This document shows, in pieces, positions 8,923 to 17,908 of a stretch of 64,000 bases of DNA (the first letter of the stretch is position 1; each line of letters starts with the position of its first letter). The notes under the pieces are model-generated. The model saw only the letters and a list, made by a program, of their open reading frames with translations, was not told the origin of the DNA and did no database searches. The stretch is from Stenotrophomonas sp. UBA2124. Its GTDB lineage: Bacteria > Pseudomonadota > Gammaproteobacteria > Xanthomonadales > Xanthomonadaceae. The stretch spans positions 7,098 through 71,097 of the forward strand of contig DCXY01000048.1 in assembly GCA_002329155.1 (NCBI GenBank). The letters are read 5' to 3'. Made by a program: the position numbers and the translations under genes.

Positions 8923-10361
8923 AGCGTGCTCTGCAGGTCGTTGCCCCACCGGTCCAGCGCATCGAGCAGGGCCAGTACGGACGGATTGTCCTGATGATCG
9001 GTGCGCAGCGTGGCGATCTGCGTGAAATAGTCGGGCAGGGTCTGTTCGCCCAAGCCGGGAGCGTCCAGCAGGCGTGCGCGGCGGTACTGGTTCCAGCGTC
9101 CGCGTGCTTCGGCATCCAGCGTCTGCGGGTGGTTGCGTGCGCGGTAGCGGAACAGCAGTTCGGGCAGGCGTGGATCGCGGAATCGCTGCTCCAGTGCTTC
9201 CAGTGCTTCGGGCGGCGCGCTGCGTACCTTGGCCAGCAGGCCCTTGTCGCCTTCGGCCAGAAAGCCGTCGTAGAGCGAGGCATCGGCATCGACGGGACCG
9301 TCCTTGGCACGTTCGCGCGCGAACACCTGGCGCGCCTTCTCCGCCAGCTGCGGGCCCAGTTCGCGCAGCCGTGCTGCCTTGGCTTCGACGCTGGCCGGAT
9401 CGATGCCAAGCCGCTCGAAATCCGGCTCACGCAGATGGTTCCATGCCACCAGTGCCGGCACCTTGTTCAGATGCACTTCCTTCAGCGGCACGCGCTGCTG
9501 GCCTTCAGGCAGGTCGGCGGCGCGGGTGTACAGGCGCTGGGTGATCTCCTCGACGGAAAGATCGATCAGCGTGTCGATGTCGCCTTCCAGATCGAACACG
9601 ATCACGCGGTTGTTGATGTGCGGGTGGTGTGCCAGCGGCAGCACCGGTGCGGCGCACAGGCGGCTGGCCGGGTAGCGCATGGAGATATGCAGCACCGGCT
9701 GCATCGCCACCACGTCGAGCAGGCTGGCCACGTAACGCTTGTCGCGCAGGCGCAGGGCGTACTCCCACATGCGCGGCTGCGCCTGCTGGAAACGGCGCGC
9801 CATGCCAATGGTGGCGTATACGTCGGACAGCGCCTCGTGCGCATCGCCTTCGCGCACGTCATTGGCCAACGCCAGGTGTTCCAGCTTGAACGAGGTGGCG
9901 CCGTCTTCGCGCTGCGGCCAGTTGATGCCTTCCGGGCGCAGCGCGTGTACCAGCCGCAGCATGTCCAGCAGGTCCCAGCGCGAATTGCCGCCGCGCCACT
10001 CGCGCTCATACGGGTCGTGGAAATTGCGGAACAGGCCATGGCGCACGAACTCATCGTCGAAGCGCAGCGTGTTGTAGCCCAGCGTGCAGGTCTGCGGCCG
10101 CGCCATCAGCTCCTGGATGCGCGAGAACGCCTCCGCTTCGCTCACACCCTCGGCCAGCGCATGCTGCGGCGTGATGCCGGTGATCAGGGTGGCGACGGGC
10201 GAGGGCAGCAGGTCATCGGCGGGCTTGACGTAGAAGCTCACCGGCTCGTCGATCACCCGCAGCTGCTCATCGGTACGCACCGCCGCGAACTGCGCGATGC
10301 GGGTGCGGCGCGGGTCCTGGCCGAAGGTTTCCAGATCGTAGAACAGGAAGCTGCTGGCCAT
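8919..10361 (-). CDS. sbcB: Exodeoxyribonuclease I
   Basis: Exonuclease I degrades single-stranded DNA from 3' to 5' and acts in recombination and mismatch repair. The 480-residue length agrees with E. coli ExoI (475). The DEDDh exonuclease begins with FLFYDLETFG (Asp9, Glu11), continues with YNTLRFDDEF and contains HEALSDVYATI, the motif with the catalytic His and last Asp. The SH3-like and C-terminal helical domains follow. The start ATG shares one base with the stop of kmo (TGATG), and the stop overlaps the DUF2461 start, so this repair gene is embedded in a transcript headed by tryptophan-catabolism genes. Confidence 0.94.
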   Translation of the reverse strand: MASSFLFYDLETFGQDPRRTRIAQFAAVRTDEQLRVIDEPVSFYVKPADDLLPSPVATLITGITPQHALAEGVSEAEAFSRIQELMARPQTCTLGYNTLRFDDEFVRHGLFRNFHDPYEREWRGGNSRWDLLDMLRLVHALRPEGINWPQREDGATSFKLEHLALANDVREGDAHEALSDVYATIGMARRFQQAQPRMWEYALRLRDKRYVASLLDVVAMQPVLHISMRYPASRLCAAPVLPLAHHPHINNRVIVFDLEGDIDTLIDLSVEEITQRLYTRAADLPEGQQRVPLKEVHLNKVPALVAWNHLREPDFERLGIDPASVEAKAARLRELGPQLAEKARQVFARERAKDGPVDADASLYDGFLAEGDKGLLAKVRSAPPEALEALEQRFRDPRLPELLFRYRARNHPQTLDAEARGRWNQYRRARLLDAPGLGEQTLPDYFTQIATLRTDHQDNPSVLALLDALDRWGNDLQSTL

Positions 10362-11731
10362 CAGTGCGCGCCCTCCAGCACGGGAAGCTGGGCATGCACG
10401 GCCCGCTCCAGCGCCGCCCAGTCGATGTGCTCCAGCGTGGTGTGGCCAGCCGTGGCATCGGCGAGGATGCGCTGCTGGATGCGGGTGCGCTCCAGCGCCA
10501 CCGCATACGGTGTGTGCAGGAAGGTGACCATGGTGTAGTGCGGCACGAAACGGGTGGGCCAGCGTTCCTGCAGCGCCTGCTCCAGCTCGCGCTGCAGCAG
10601 GTAGGACGGGTCGGCCACGCGGTCACGCATTTCCAGATAGTTGTCCAGCGCCATCTGCTGGATGGCCGATGCATTCGGCCTGCGTTCGGTCTCGAACGCG
10701 GCGAAGGCCGCAGCGGTGTCGGCATGCCCGGCAAGGCAGCGCGCCAGCACCACGCAGTCCTCGAACGCGCAGTTCATGCCCTGGCCGTGGAACGGCACCA
10801 TGGCATGGGCGGCATCGCCGATCAGCACGGCCCGGCCGCGCTGGTGCCAGCGGTCCAGGTACAGCGTGCCGAGCAGGCCGGGCGGGTGCTGCTCCCAGTC
10901 GCTGCGCAGGTTGGGGATCAGTGCCAGCGCATCCGGGAACTCCCGCTGGAACAGCGCTTCGGCCTCTGCGCCGCTACGCACGGTGGCGAAGCTGGGCTCG
11001 CCCTCGTTGGGCAGGAACAGGGTGACGGTGAAGGTGCCCTCGTCGTTCGGCAGCGCGATGCACATGTAGTGGCCGCGCGGCCAGATGTGCAGCGCGTTGG
11101 CTTCGATCTGGAAGCTGCCATCAGCGGCGGGCGGTATTTCCAGCTCCTTGTAGGAGTGGTCCAGAAACTCGGTGCGCTCACCCAGCGGAGACTTGCGGTT
11201 CATCGCCGCGCGCAGGGCCGAGCCGGCACCGTCAGCGCCGATCAATGGGGTATTGAAGTGGATGTCGCGCGGCTGGTCGTCACGGTCATCGATGAAGCGC
11301 GCGTAGCCCGCATCGAAATCCACCGTGTGCAGGCGGTGGTGGAAGTGGATGGTGGCACCGGCATCTTCCGCCAGCTGCAGCAGCGTGACGTTGAGGTCCT
11401 TGCGGTGCACCGACCAGATCACTTCGCTGTCATCGCGGCCATAGCGCTGCAGGTCGGTGCTGCCGTCGCGCATGTGCACCATGCGCCCACGCATCATCAC
11501 CGTGCGTTCCATCACTGCATCTTCCACACCGGCCTGACGCAGCGCATTGCGCCCGCGTTCGGCCAGCGCCAGGTTGATCGAACGACCGCTTTCGTAGTCG
11601 GCGATGCGCGGATCGCCGCGGCGCTCGTAGACCGTGATGCGCCAGCCCTGGCGGGCCAGCAGGATCGCAAGCAGGGAGCCGGCAAGGCCGGCGCCGATGA
11701 GGGTGAGGCTGCGTGGGGTAGGGGTGCTCAA
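10361..11731 (-). CDS. kmo: Kynurenine 3-monooxygenase
   Basis: This FAD enzyme hydroxylates L-kynurenine to 3-hydroxykynurenine with NADPH and O2. The protein has 456 residues. GAGLAG (residues 13-18) binds FAD, SGRSINLALAERGRNAL and the conserved WSVHRKDLN segment mark the KMO family, and GDAAHAMVPFHGQG is the second FAD motif. The hydrophobic C terminus of the eukaryotic enzymes is absent, as usual in bacteria. The first codon is TTG; no ATG or GTG in frame lies close by, and an AAGGA sequence sits almost on the start, so initiation looks weak. It lies 32 bases after kynU and shares a base with sbcB. With KynU and HaaO it makes the quinolinate precursor for NAD. Confidence 0.94.
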   Translation of the reverse strand: MSTPTPRSLTLIGAGLAGSLLAILLARQGWRITVYERRGDPRIADYESGRSINLALAERGRNALRQAGVEDAVMERTVMMRGRMVHMRDGSTDLQRYGRDDSEVIWSVHRKDLNVTLLQLAEDAGATIHFHHRLHTVDFDAGYARFIDDRDDQPRDIHFNTPLIGADGAGSALRAAMNRKSPLGERTEFLDHSYKELEIPPAADGSFQIEANALHIWPRGHYMCIALPNDEGTFTVTLFLPNEGEPSFATVRSGAEAEALFQREFPDALALIPNLRSDWEQHPPGLLGTLYLDRWHQRGRAVLIGDAAHAMVPFHGQGMNCAFEDCVVLARCLAGHADTAAAFAAFETERRPNASAIQQMALDNYLEMRDRVADPSYLLQRELEQALQERWPTRFVPHYTMVTFLHTPYAVALERTRIQQRILADATAGHTTLEHIDWAALERAVHAQLPVLEGAH

Positions 11732-11763
11732 ATCCTTGGGTTCCGTTGGTTCAGGCGCCCGGC

Positions 11764-13038
11764 TCAGACGCCGGCCCAGGTTTCCACTTCGTCGATGAAG
11801 CGGTAGACGTCGCGGTAGCGGTTGTACATGGGAGTGGGCGAAATGCGGATCACATCCGGCTCGCGCCAGTCGCCCAGCACGCCCACCGATTGCAGGTACT
11901 CGAACAGGTCGCGCCCCTGCGCACGGCCACCGGCCACGCGCAGCGACAGCTGGCAGCCACGGCGTTCCGGTTCGCTGGGCGTGATGATGTCCAGCACGTT
12001 GCCGAGGCGCGCGCGCACCATGGTTTCCAGATAGGCAGTGAGCTGCAGCGACTTGGCGCGCAGGGCCGGCATGCCGGCCTCATCGAACAGCGCCAGCGAG
12101 GCGCGCAGCGGCGCCAGCCCCAGCACTGGCGGGTTGCTCAGCTGCCAGCCTTCAGCGCCCAGCTCGGGCACGAACTCCGGAGCCATCTGGAAGCGGGTGG
12201 CCTGCTCGTGACCCCACCAGCCGGCGAAACGCGGCAGCGAGGTGTCGCGCGCGTGGCGCTCATGCACGAAGCAGCCGGCGACCGCGCCGGGGCCGGCGTT
12301 GAGGTATTTGTAGTGGCACCACACAGCGAAATCCGGCGCGACGTCGTGCAGCGCCAGCGGCACGTTGCCGACCGAGTGGGCAAGGTCGAAACCGATGTTC
12401 GCGCCCTGCGCACGCGCGAGCCGGGTGATGGCATCCAGGTCGAACACCTGGCCGGTGCGGTACTGCACGCCCGGCCACAGCACCAGCGCGACGCGCTTGC
12501 CGTGCTCGCCCAGCGCACGCTCGATGGCCTGCTTGGAGATGGTGCCGTTGGCTTCGTCCGGCTGCACTTCGATCAGATCGGTGGCGGGGTTGAAACCGTG
12601 GAAGCGGATCTGTGCCTCCACCGCATGGCGGTCGGTGGGGAAGGCGCCGGCTTCCATCAGGATGGCGGGGCGCTCGCTGCTGGGGCGGTAGAAGCTGACC
12701 ATCATCAGGTGCAGGTTCACGCTCAGCGTGTTCATCGCCACGACTTCGCCCGGCTGTGCGCCGACCACGCGGGCCAGCGCGTCACGGACCAGACGGTGGT
12801 AGTTCATCCAGTGGGTGGGACCGGTGAAGTGGCCTTCCACCGCGATGCTGGCCCACAGGTCCATCACTTCCTGCACCATCGCCTGCGCACCCTTGGGCTG
12901 CAGGCCCAGCGAGTTGCCGACGAAATAGGCCTGGTCGCTGCCCTGGTGTTGCGGCAGCAGGAACTGGCTGCGCAGGTGGCGCAGCGGATCGGCGGCGTCG
13001 AGCGCGGTGGCGTGGGCCGGGGACAGGGTTTCGTTCAT
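11764..13038 (-). CDS. kynU: Kynureninase
   Basis: This PLP enzyme cleaves 3-hydroxykynurenine to 3-hydroxyanthranilate and alanine. The length of 424 residues is typical. PLP-fold landmarks are visible: YFVGNSLGLQPKGA, the NTLSVNLHLMM phosphate-binding region, FDLAHSVGNVPLALHD (the aspartate contacting the pyridine nitrogen is in this stretch) and CHYKYLN with the Schiff-base lysine at residue 244. GCFVHERHA and FAGWWGHE follow, as in characterised kynureninases. The gene is second in the minus-strand run haaO-kynU-kmo, 63 bases after haaO. Together these three match the tryptophan-to-quinolinate route known in xanthomonads; tryptophan dioxygenase and kynurenine formamidase are not in this window. 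Confidence 0.95.
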   Translation of the reverse strand: MNETLSPAHATALDAADPLRHLRSQFLLPQHQGSDQAYFVGNSLGLQPKGAQAMVQEVMDLWASIAVEGHFTGPTHWMNYHRLVRDALARVVGAQPGEVVAMNTLSVNLHLMMVSFYRPSSERPAILMEAGAFPTDRHAVEAQIRFHGFNPATDLIEVQPDEANGTISKQAIERALGEHGKRVALVLWPGVQYRTGQVFDLDAITRLARAQGANIGFDLAHSVGNVPLALHDVAPDFAVWCHYKYLNAGPGAVAGCFVHERHARDTSLPRFAGWWGHEQATRFQMAPEFVPELGAEGWQLSNPPVLGLAPLRASLALFDEAGMPALRAKSLQLTAYLETMVRARLGNVLDIITPSEPERRGCQLSLRVAGGRAQGRDLFEYLQSVGVLGDWREPDVIRISPTPMYNRYRDVYRFIDEVETWAGV

Positions 13039-13101
13039 CGGTGGAAGGGCGTCGAGAATGAAGCCGCAGTGTACCCGTCCCGAGCCGGCTGCCGCCGCTA
13101 C

Positions 13102-13620
13102 TCAGGCCGGCGGTTGCGGCAGCGGATGCACCGTGCCGCACTGGCCGCAGGTGCGGTGCTCCAGCGAACTGTAGAAGCGCTCGAACACCTTGGGCAGATC
13201 GGTCTCGATGTTCTTCAGATGGAAGAACTCTTCATAGACCTTGTGGTTGCAGCTGGGGCAGAACCACAGGCAGCCATCCAGCTCATGCTCCAGCCGCTTG
13301 CGCTCCACCACCAGCCCGACCGAGCCGGGCATGCGCTGCGGCGAATGCGGGATGCGCGGCGGCAGCAGGAAGATTTCGCCCGCTCGGATGGGGATGTCGC
13401 GCACCGCGCCGTCCTCCATCACCTTCAGCACCATCTCGCCTTCAAGCTGATAGAACCACTCCGGGCCTTCGTCCCAGTGGTAGTCGTTGCGGTTGTTGGG
13501 GCCGCCCACCACCATGACGATGAAGTCGCCGTTCTCGATCGCCTTGTTGCCGACCGGCGGCTTGAGCAGGTGGCGGTTCTCTTCGACCCAGCCGAGCAGG
13601 TTGATGGGCATTGCGAGCAT
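13102..13620 (-). CDS. haaO: 3-hydroxyanthranilate 3,4-dioxygenase
   Basis: This non-haem Fe(II) cupin enzyme opens the ring of 3-hydroxyanthranilate; the product cyclises to quinolinate. The protein has 172 residues from the ATG at 13620, which has AGGTG at a 6-base spacing; a GTG three codons upstream is less likely. The iron ligands His48, Glu54 and His92 are present. The second, rubredoxin-like metal site is complete (Cys121, Cys124, Cys158, Cys161), as in the bacterial enzymes. It is the first gene of the haaO-kynU-kmo-sbcB-DUF2461 run. Some genomes name it nbaC. Confidence 0.95.
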   Translation of the reverse strand: MLAMPINLLGWVEENRHLLKPPVGNKAIENGDFIVMVVGGPNNRNDYHWDEGPEWFYQLEGEMVLKVMEDGAVRDIPIRAGEIFLLPPRIPHSPQRMPGSVGLVVERKRLEHELDGCLWFCPSCNHKVYEEFFHLKNIETDLPKVFERFYSSLEHRTCGQCGTVHPLPQPPA

Positions 13621-13715
13621 GCGGAGCACCTATGGCGGAACGGGTGCCGGCCTGCTCTGTCTGAGCGGCCGGCGGATGGACGATTCCTGCAGGTTACAGC
13701 GTCGCCAGCGATTGG

Positions 13716-14378
13716 TCAGTCACGCCGACCCTGGCGCGGCACGGCAGAGAGGGCGCGCTCGTAGGCGGGATGCAGGTCTTCCGGCGCGCCGACGTCGATG
13801 CCCATCTCGCTGACCCGGCCATCGCGCAGGCTGTAGACCCAGCCGTGCACCATCAGCTTCTGGCCGCGCGCCCAGGCGTCCTGCACGATGGTCGAGCGGC
13901 AGGCGTTGACCACCTGCTCGATCACGTTCAGTTCGCACAGGCGTGCATGCTTGAGCTCAGGCTCGGGGATGGCATCGAGAATGGCCGAATGCTTCTGCGC
14001 CACATCGCCCACATGCCGCAGCCAGTTGTCGGCCAGCCCGACGCGGGTGTTGTTGAGGCTGGCATGCACACCGCCGCAGCCGTAGTGGCCGACGATCAGG
14101 ATGTGCTTCACCTTCAGCTGGTCCACCGCGTACTGGATGACGCTCAGACAGTTCAGGTCGGTATGCACCACCACGTTGGCGACGTTGCGGTGCACGAAGA
14201 CCTCGCCGGGCGCCATGCCGATGATCTGGTTGGCCGGCACGCGCGAGTCGGAACAGCCGATCCACAGGTACTCCGGGTGCTGCTGCTTGGCCAGCTGGTG
14301 GAAGAATTCGGGATCTTCGCGTTCGATCCGGTCCGCCCATTCGCGGTTGTTCTGCAGCAGCTTGTGGATGTCTTTCAT
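13716..14378 (-). CDS. can: Beta-class carbonic anhydrase
   Basis: This zinc enzyme interconverts CO2 and bicarbonate in the cytoplasm. It has 220 residues, as in E. coli Can. The ligands Cys42, Asp44, His98 and Cys101 occur in CSDSR and GHYGCGG at exactly the E. coli positions, and HRNVANVV lies between them. It is co-directional with haaO, about 95 bases upstream, and could be transcribed separately. The 233 bases before it show no gene and no clear promoter. Confidence 0.95.
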   Translation of the reverse strand: MKDIHKLLQNNREWADRIEREDPEFFHQLAKQQHPEYLWIGCSDSRVPANQIIGMAPGEVFVHRNVANVVVHTDLNCLSVIQYAVDQLKVKHILIVGHYGCGGVHASLNNTRVGLADNWLRHVGDVAQKHSAILDAIPEPELKHARLCELNVIEQVVNACRSTIVQDAWARGQKLMVHGWVYSLRDGRVSEMGIDVGAPEDLHPAYERALSAVPRQGRRD

Positions 14379-14611
14379 CGGTGGAGTTCCCTTGCGATGG
14401 TTTTGGTGGGGGCGCCGTCAGGCCGAAGCCAGCAGGCGTCGCGGGAAAGGAGGTGGGGCCGGTACTGTTGCCGCGCGTGCAGCGGCCAGCAGCGCGGTGA
14501 CGCGCACGCAGGGTCCGCCGGTCGCCAGCAGGTTACGCCGGTGCGCGGTGAATGCGGATGATGGCAAGGGGCCGCGCGGTCGCGACGTGTACATGCATGG
14601 CGGGGGCGCGC

Positions 14612-14926
14612 TCAGGCGCGGCCACCGAGCAGCTGCACCATGCGGCCGGCCAGCGCGTCGTCGCTGTCGCCCTGCGGCGGCTGTACTTCGCTGAGCGAGA
14701 AACCACGCGCCAGCGCGTCTTCCTCGTCCATGCCGTCATAGGCGACGAATTCGGCGTCGAACAGCTGCGCGCGGGCGGTGTCCTCGCTGTCGTAGCTGAG
14801 CGTGTTGCCGTCGCTGTCCAGCACCTCGGCGGTGCCGGCGGGGCGCACCCGCAGCCGTGCCCAGATCAGGGTGTTGCCAAGCTGGGCCAGCCACCACTGG
14901 TCGGCGGGGGAGTGCAGATCGTTCAT
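14612..14926 (-). CDS. Small acidic protein of unknown function
   Basis: I do not recognise the family. The 104-residue protein starts with MNDLHSPADQWWLAQLGNTLIWARLRV and is acidic throughout, with AEVLDSDGNTLSYDSEDTARAQLFDAEFVAYDGMDEEDAL. It has no signal peptide or membrane segment. The beta-rich centre resembles proteins that carry a value-and-unit-like repeat, but this is only an impression. The ATG overlaps the stop of the membrane-protein gene at 14923-15228 (ATGA), which argues that both are real genes, translated in sequence. Base composition is like the neighbours. The pair could form a small membrane-associated complex; that is inference. Confidence 0.65.
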   Translation of the reverse strand: MNDLHSPADQWWLAQLGNTLIWARLRVRPAGTAEVLDSDGNTLSYDSEDTARAQLFDAEFVAYDGMDEEDALARGFSLSEVQPPQGDSDDALAGRMVQLLGGRA

Positions 14927-15228
14927 TTCAGTACCAGAGAGTAGAGCCACAGCAGCAGGGCCATGCCCAGCCCGCCCAGCATCACCAGCATGGCGATGCG
15001 CGCGGGCGTGGCCAGCCCGGACAGCGAACGGTCGGGGATGTGGCGGAAACCACGCCCCATCAACCAGCGCAGACTGTGCGGCTTGAGGAAGGCGCCCTCG
15101 CCGAATTCGGCGGACAGCGCCGGGTGGCGGTCGCGCACATGCACCAGGGTCAGCGGCCAGAAAATCAGGAACGCGCTGAACCCGGCGATGGCCACGCCTA
15201 CGAAGCACAGGGCCAGGAACAGGATCAT
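14923..15228 (-). CDS. Small two-span membrane protein of unknown function
   Basis: This 101-residue protein has two clear hydrophobic segments, at residues about 2-30 (ILFLALCFVGVAIAGFSAFL and on) and 79-99 (a run of leucine, methionine and glycine before the C-terminal lysine). A charged loop with HVRDRHPALSAEFGEGAFLKP joins them. I do not recognise the family. The loop is rich in His and Arg and would face one side of the membrane. The stop overlaps the start of the next gene by four bases, so the two are probably co-translated. Nothing in the context (carbonic anhydrase on one side, asnS on the other) fixes a function. Confidence 0.65.
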   Translation of the reverse strand: MILFLALCFVGVAIAGFSAFLIFWPLTLVHVRDRHPALSAEFGEGAFLKPHSLRWLMGRGFRHIPDRSLSGLATPARIAMLVMLGGLGMALLLWLYSLVLK

Positions 15229-15341
15229 GGCGCCAGACCTGCACGGGTGGGAGTCAACGGCGAGGGGCAGCGGAGGCTGTCACTCACCAGCGGCAATGCG
15301 TTCTTCTCACCTGTCACGTCTGGCTCCTGTGTCCAGTGGGA

Positions 15342-16736
<1,395 letters not shown>

Positions 16737-16847
16737 GACTGATTCCTTTTTGATCGCTACGATCTGTGAACAGGTGATTTTAGCGGCTGGGACGCCGGTC
16801 AGCGAGGCATTTATCCGCGCTTGCACTCCGGGGTGGCCGCCCACACC

Positions 16848-16853
16848 TATAAT
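16848..16853 (+). promoter_or_regulatory. Consensus -10 hexamer before the Fe-S carrier gene
   Basis: A perfect TATAAT lies 31 bases before the ATG at 16885. The best -35 (TTGCAC at 16821) is 21 bases away, which is too far, so only the -10 is supported. Confidence 0.4.
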
Positions 16854-16884
16854 TGGACCGTAATTCTGCTGGAGTCGCCCTGTC

Positions 16885-17223
16885 ATGGCTGTTCATCTGA
16901 CCCCCGTCGCCCTTTCCCGCGTGCAGCGCTTCGTGGCCTCGACCCCGGGCGCGCTGGGCCTGCGCTTCGGCGTGACCCGCACCGGCTGCTCCGGCTGGGG
17001 CCACATCACCGATCTGGCCCGCGACGAGCGCGAAGGCGACACCGTGTTCGAGCAGGACGGCGTGCGCATCTACGTGGACGCCGACAGCCTTGCACTGGTG
17101 GACGGCACCGAAATCGACTTCGGCAAGCAGGGCCTGAGCGAGACCTTCACCTTCAAGAACCCCAACGCATCGGCCGAATGCGGCTGCGGCGAGAGCTTCA
17201 CCACCGACGAAAGCCACCGCTGA
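16885..17223 (+). CDS. A-type iron-sulfur carrier protein (IscA/ErpA/HesB family)
   Basis: This 112-residue protein receives Fe-S clusters or iron and passes them to target enzymes. The three cysteines that define the family are in place: Cys35 in RTGCSGWG, and Cys99 and Cys101 in ECGCGES, the same positions as in E. coli IscA. VYVDADSLALVDGTEIDF-like and FTFKNPNA segments complete the fold. No isc or suf gene is adjacent, so this may be an ErpA-like lone carrier. It is preceded by TGGAG as a ribosome-binding site and by a consensus TATAAT. Class I fumarase at the window end would be a plausible client, but that is inference. Confidence 0.9.
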   Translation: MAVHLTPVALSRVQRFVASTPGALGLRFGVTRTGCSGWGHITDLARDEREGDTVFEQDGVRIYVDADSLALVDGTEIDFGKQGLSETFTFKNPNASAECGCGESFTTDESHR

Positions 17224-17247
17224 GCAGCGGTGACAGCTTGATCAGCG

Positions 17248-17568
17248 TCACGGGCCCAGATCGTCCCTCAGCTGGTCGATCTGGTGCATGCGTTCGTGCA
17301 GGAGGGTGACGATGCCGATATCGCCATTGGCCAGTCTGCGCCAGTAAACGAAATGCCGTTCGTAGCGGAAGAAGTAGCCCTCGATGCCGAGCACGGCAGG
17401 AATGGGGCGTGACGGTGTCGTGCGGCTGTGCAGTCCTTCAAATGCCTCGAACAGGCCGGTGATGTAACGGTTGGCCTGTTCTCTGCCCCAGCGATCCCGC
17501 GTGTAGCGGTAGATCTCATCCAGCCGGAAGGAGGCGGCCTCCTGTATCCGGATCTGAGGAGCAGGCAT
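17248..17568 (-). CDS. parE: ParE-family toxin of a type II toxin-antitoxin system
   Basis: This 106-residue protein has the RelE/ParE fold pattern: IRIQEAASFRLDEIYRYTRDRWG at the N terminus, then ANRYITGLFEAFEGL, then the strand-rich segment GYFFRYERHFVYWRR followed by GDIGIVTLLHERMH. ParE toxins typically poison DNA gyrase; whether this one does cannot be told. The start lies 4 bases after the parD stop, and GAGGGA inside the end of parD can serve as ribosome-binding site, so toxin translation follows antitoxin translation. The gene seems intact and converges with the Fe-S carrier gene. Confidence 0.88.
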   Translation of the reverse strand: MPAPQIRIQEAASFRLDEIYRYTRDRWGREQANRYITGLFEAFEGLHSRTTPSRPIPAVLGIEGYFFRYERHFVYWRRLANGDIGIVTLLHERMHQIDQLRDDLGP

Positions 17569-17572
17569 TCCC

Positions 17573-17830
17573 TCAATCCTGGTTGCGGGCGATCACGTCA
17601 GCCGCCGTCAGTGGCTGATACGACGATTCCGGTGCGGCGTAGGCGCGCGCGAGCTCGGCTTTCAGGCGATCCAGTGCTTCCCTCTCCACGCGCTCCTTGT
17701 CCCGGCGGATCAGGTCGCGCATGTACTCGCTGACATTCTCGTAGGCGCCATGCTCGCCCACGTTGGCGGCAACGAAATCACTGAGCGGGCCGCTGAGGCG
17801 GACGGTCATCGTGGTGGTGGCGCGCGGCAT
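17573..17830 (-). CDS. parD: ParD-family antitoxin (ribbon-helix-helix)
   Basis: This 85-residue antitoxin starts at the ATG at 17830. The N-terminal TMTVRLSGPLSDFVAANV is the ribbon-helix-helix DNA-binding strand and first helix; YENVSEYMRDLIRRDKERVE is the second helix region typical of ParD. The C-terminal tail (ALDRLKAELARAYAAPESSY) would wrap the toxin. ParD normally binds its own promoter; a perfect inverted repeat lies 23 bases upstream of the start. An upstream in-frame extension overlaps that repeat and is rejected. Confidence 0.9.
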   Translation of the reverse strand: MPRATTTMTVRLSGPLSDFVAANVGEHGAYENVSEYMRDLIRRDKERVEREALDRLKAELARAYAAPESSYQPLTAADVIARNQD

Positions 17831-17852
17831 GGATGTCGTCCTGTGGCAGGTT

Positions 17853-17880
17853 GTATTCAAATATAGCGCAATTTGAATAC
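17853..17880 (-). promoter_or_regulatory. Inverted-repeat operator of parDE
   Basis: GTATTCAAAT (17853-17862) and ATTTGAATAC (17871-17880) are perfect 10-base inverted repeats around an 8-base AT-containing centre. The site lies just upstream of parD in an otherwise GC-rich region and includes a TATATT hexamer on the minus strand. It is the expected place for autoregulation by ParD. Confidence 0.75.
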
Positions 17881-17908
17881 GGATGGCCGATGGTCAGGTG
17901 CCGGCCGT

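Noticed and set aside
11746..13764. A 672-codon open frame antisense to kynU and haaO
   Set aside because: The minus-strand genes have complete catalytic residues; the antisense translation is low-complexity.
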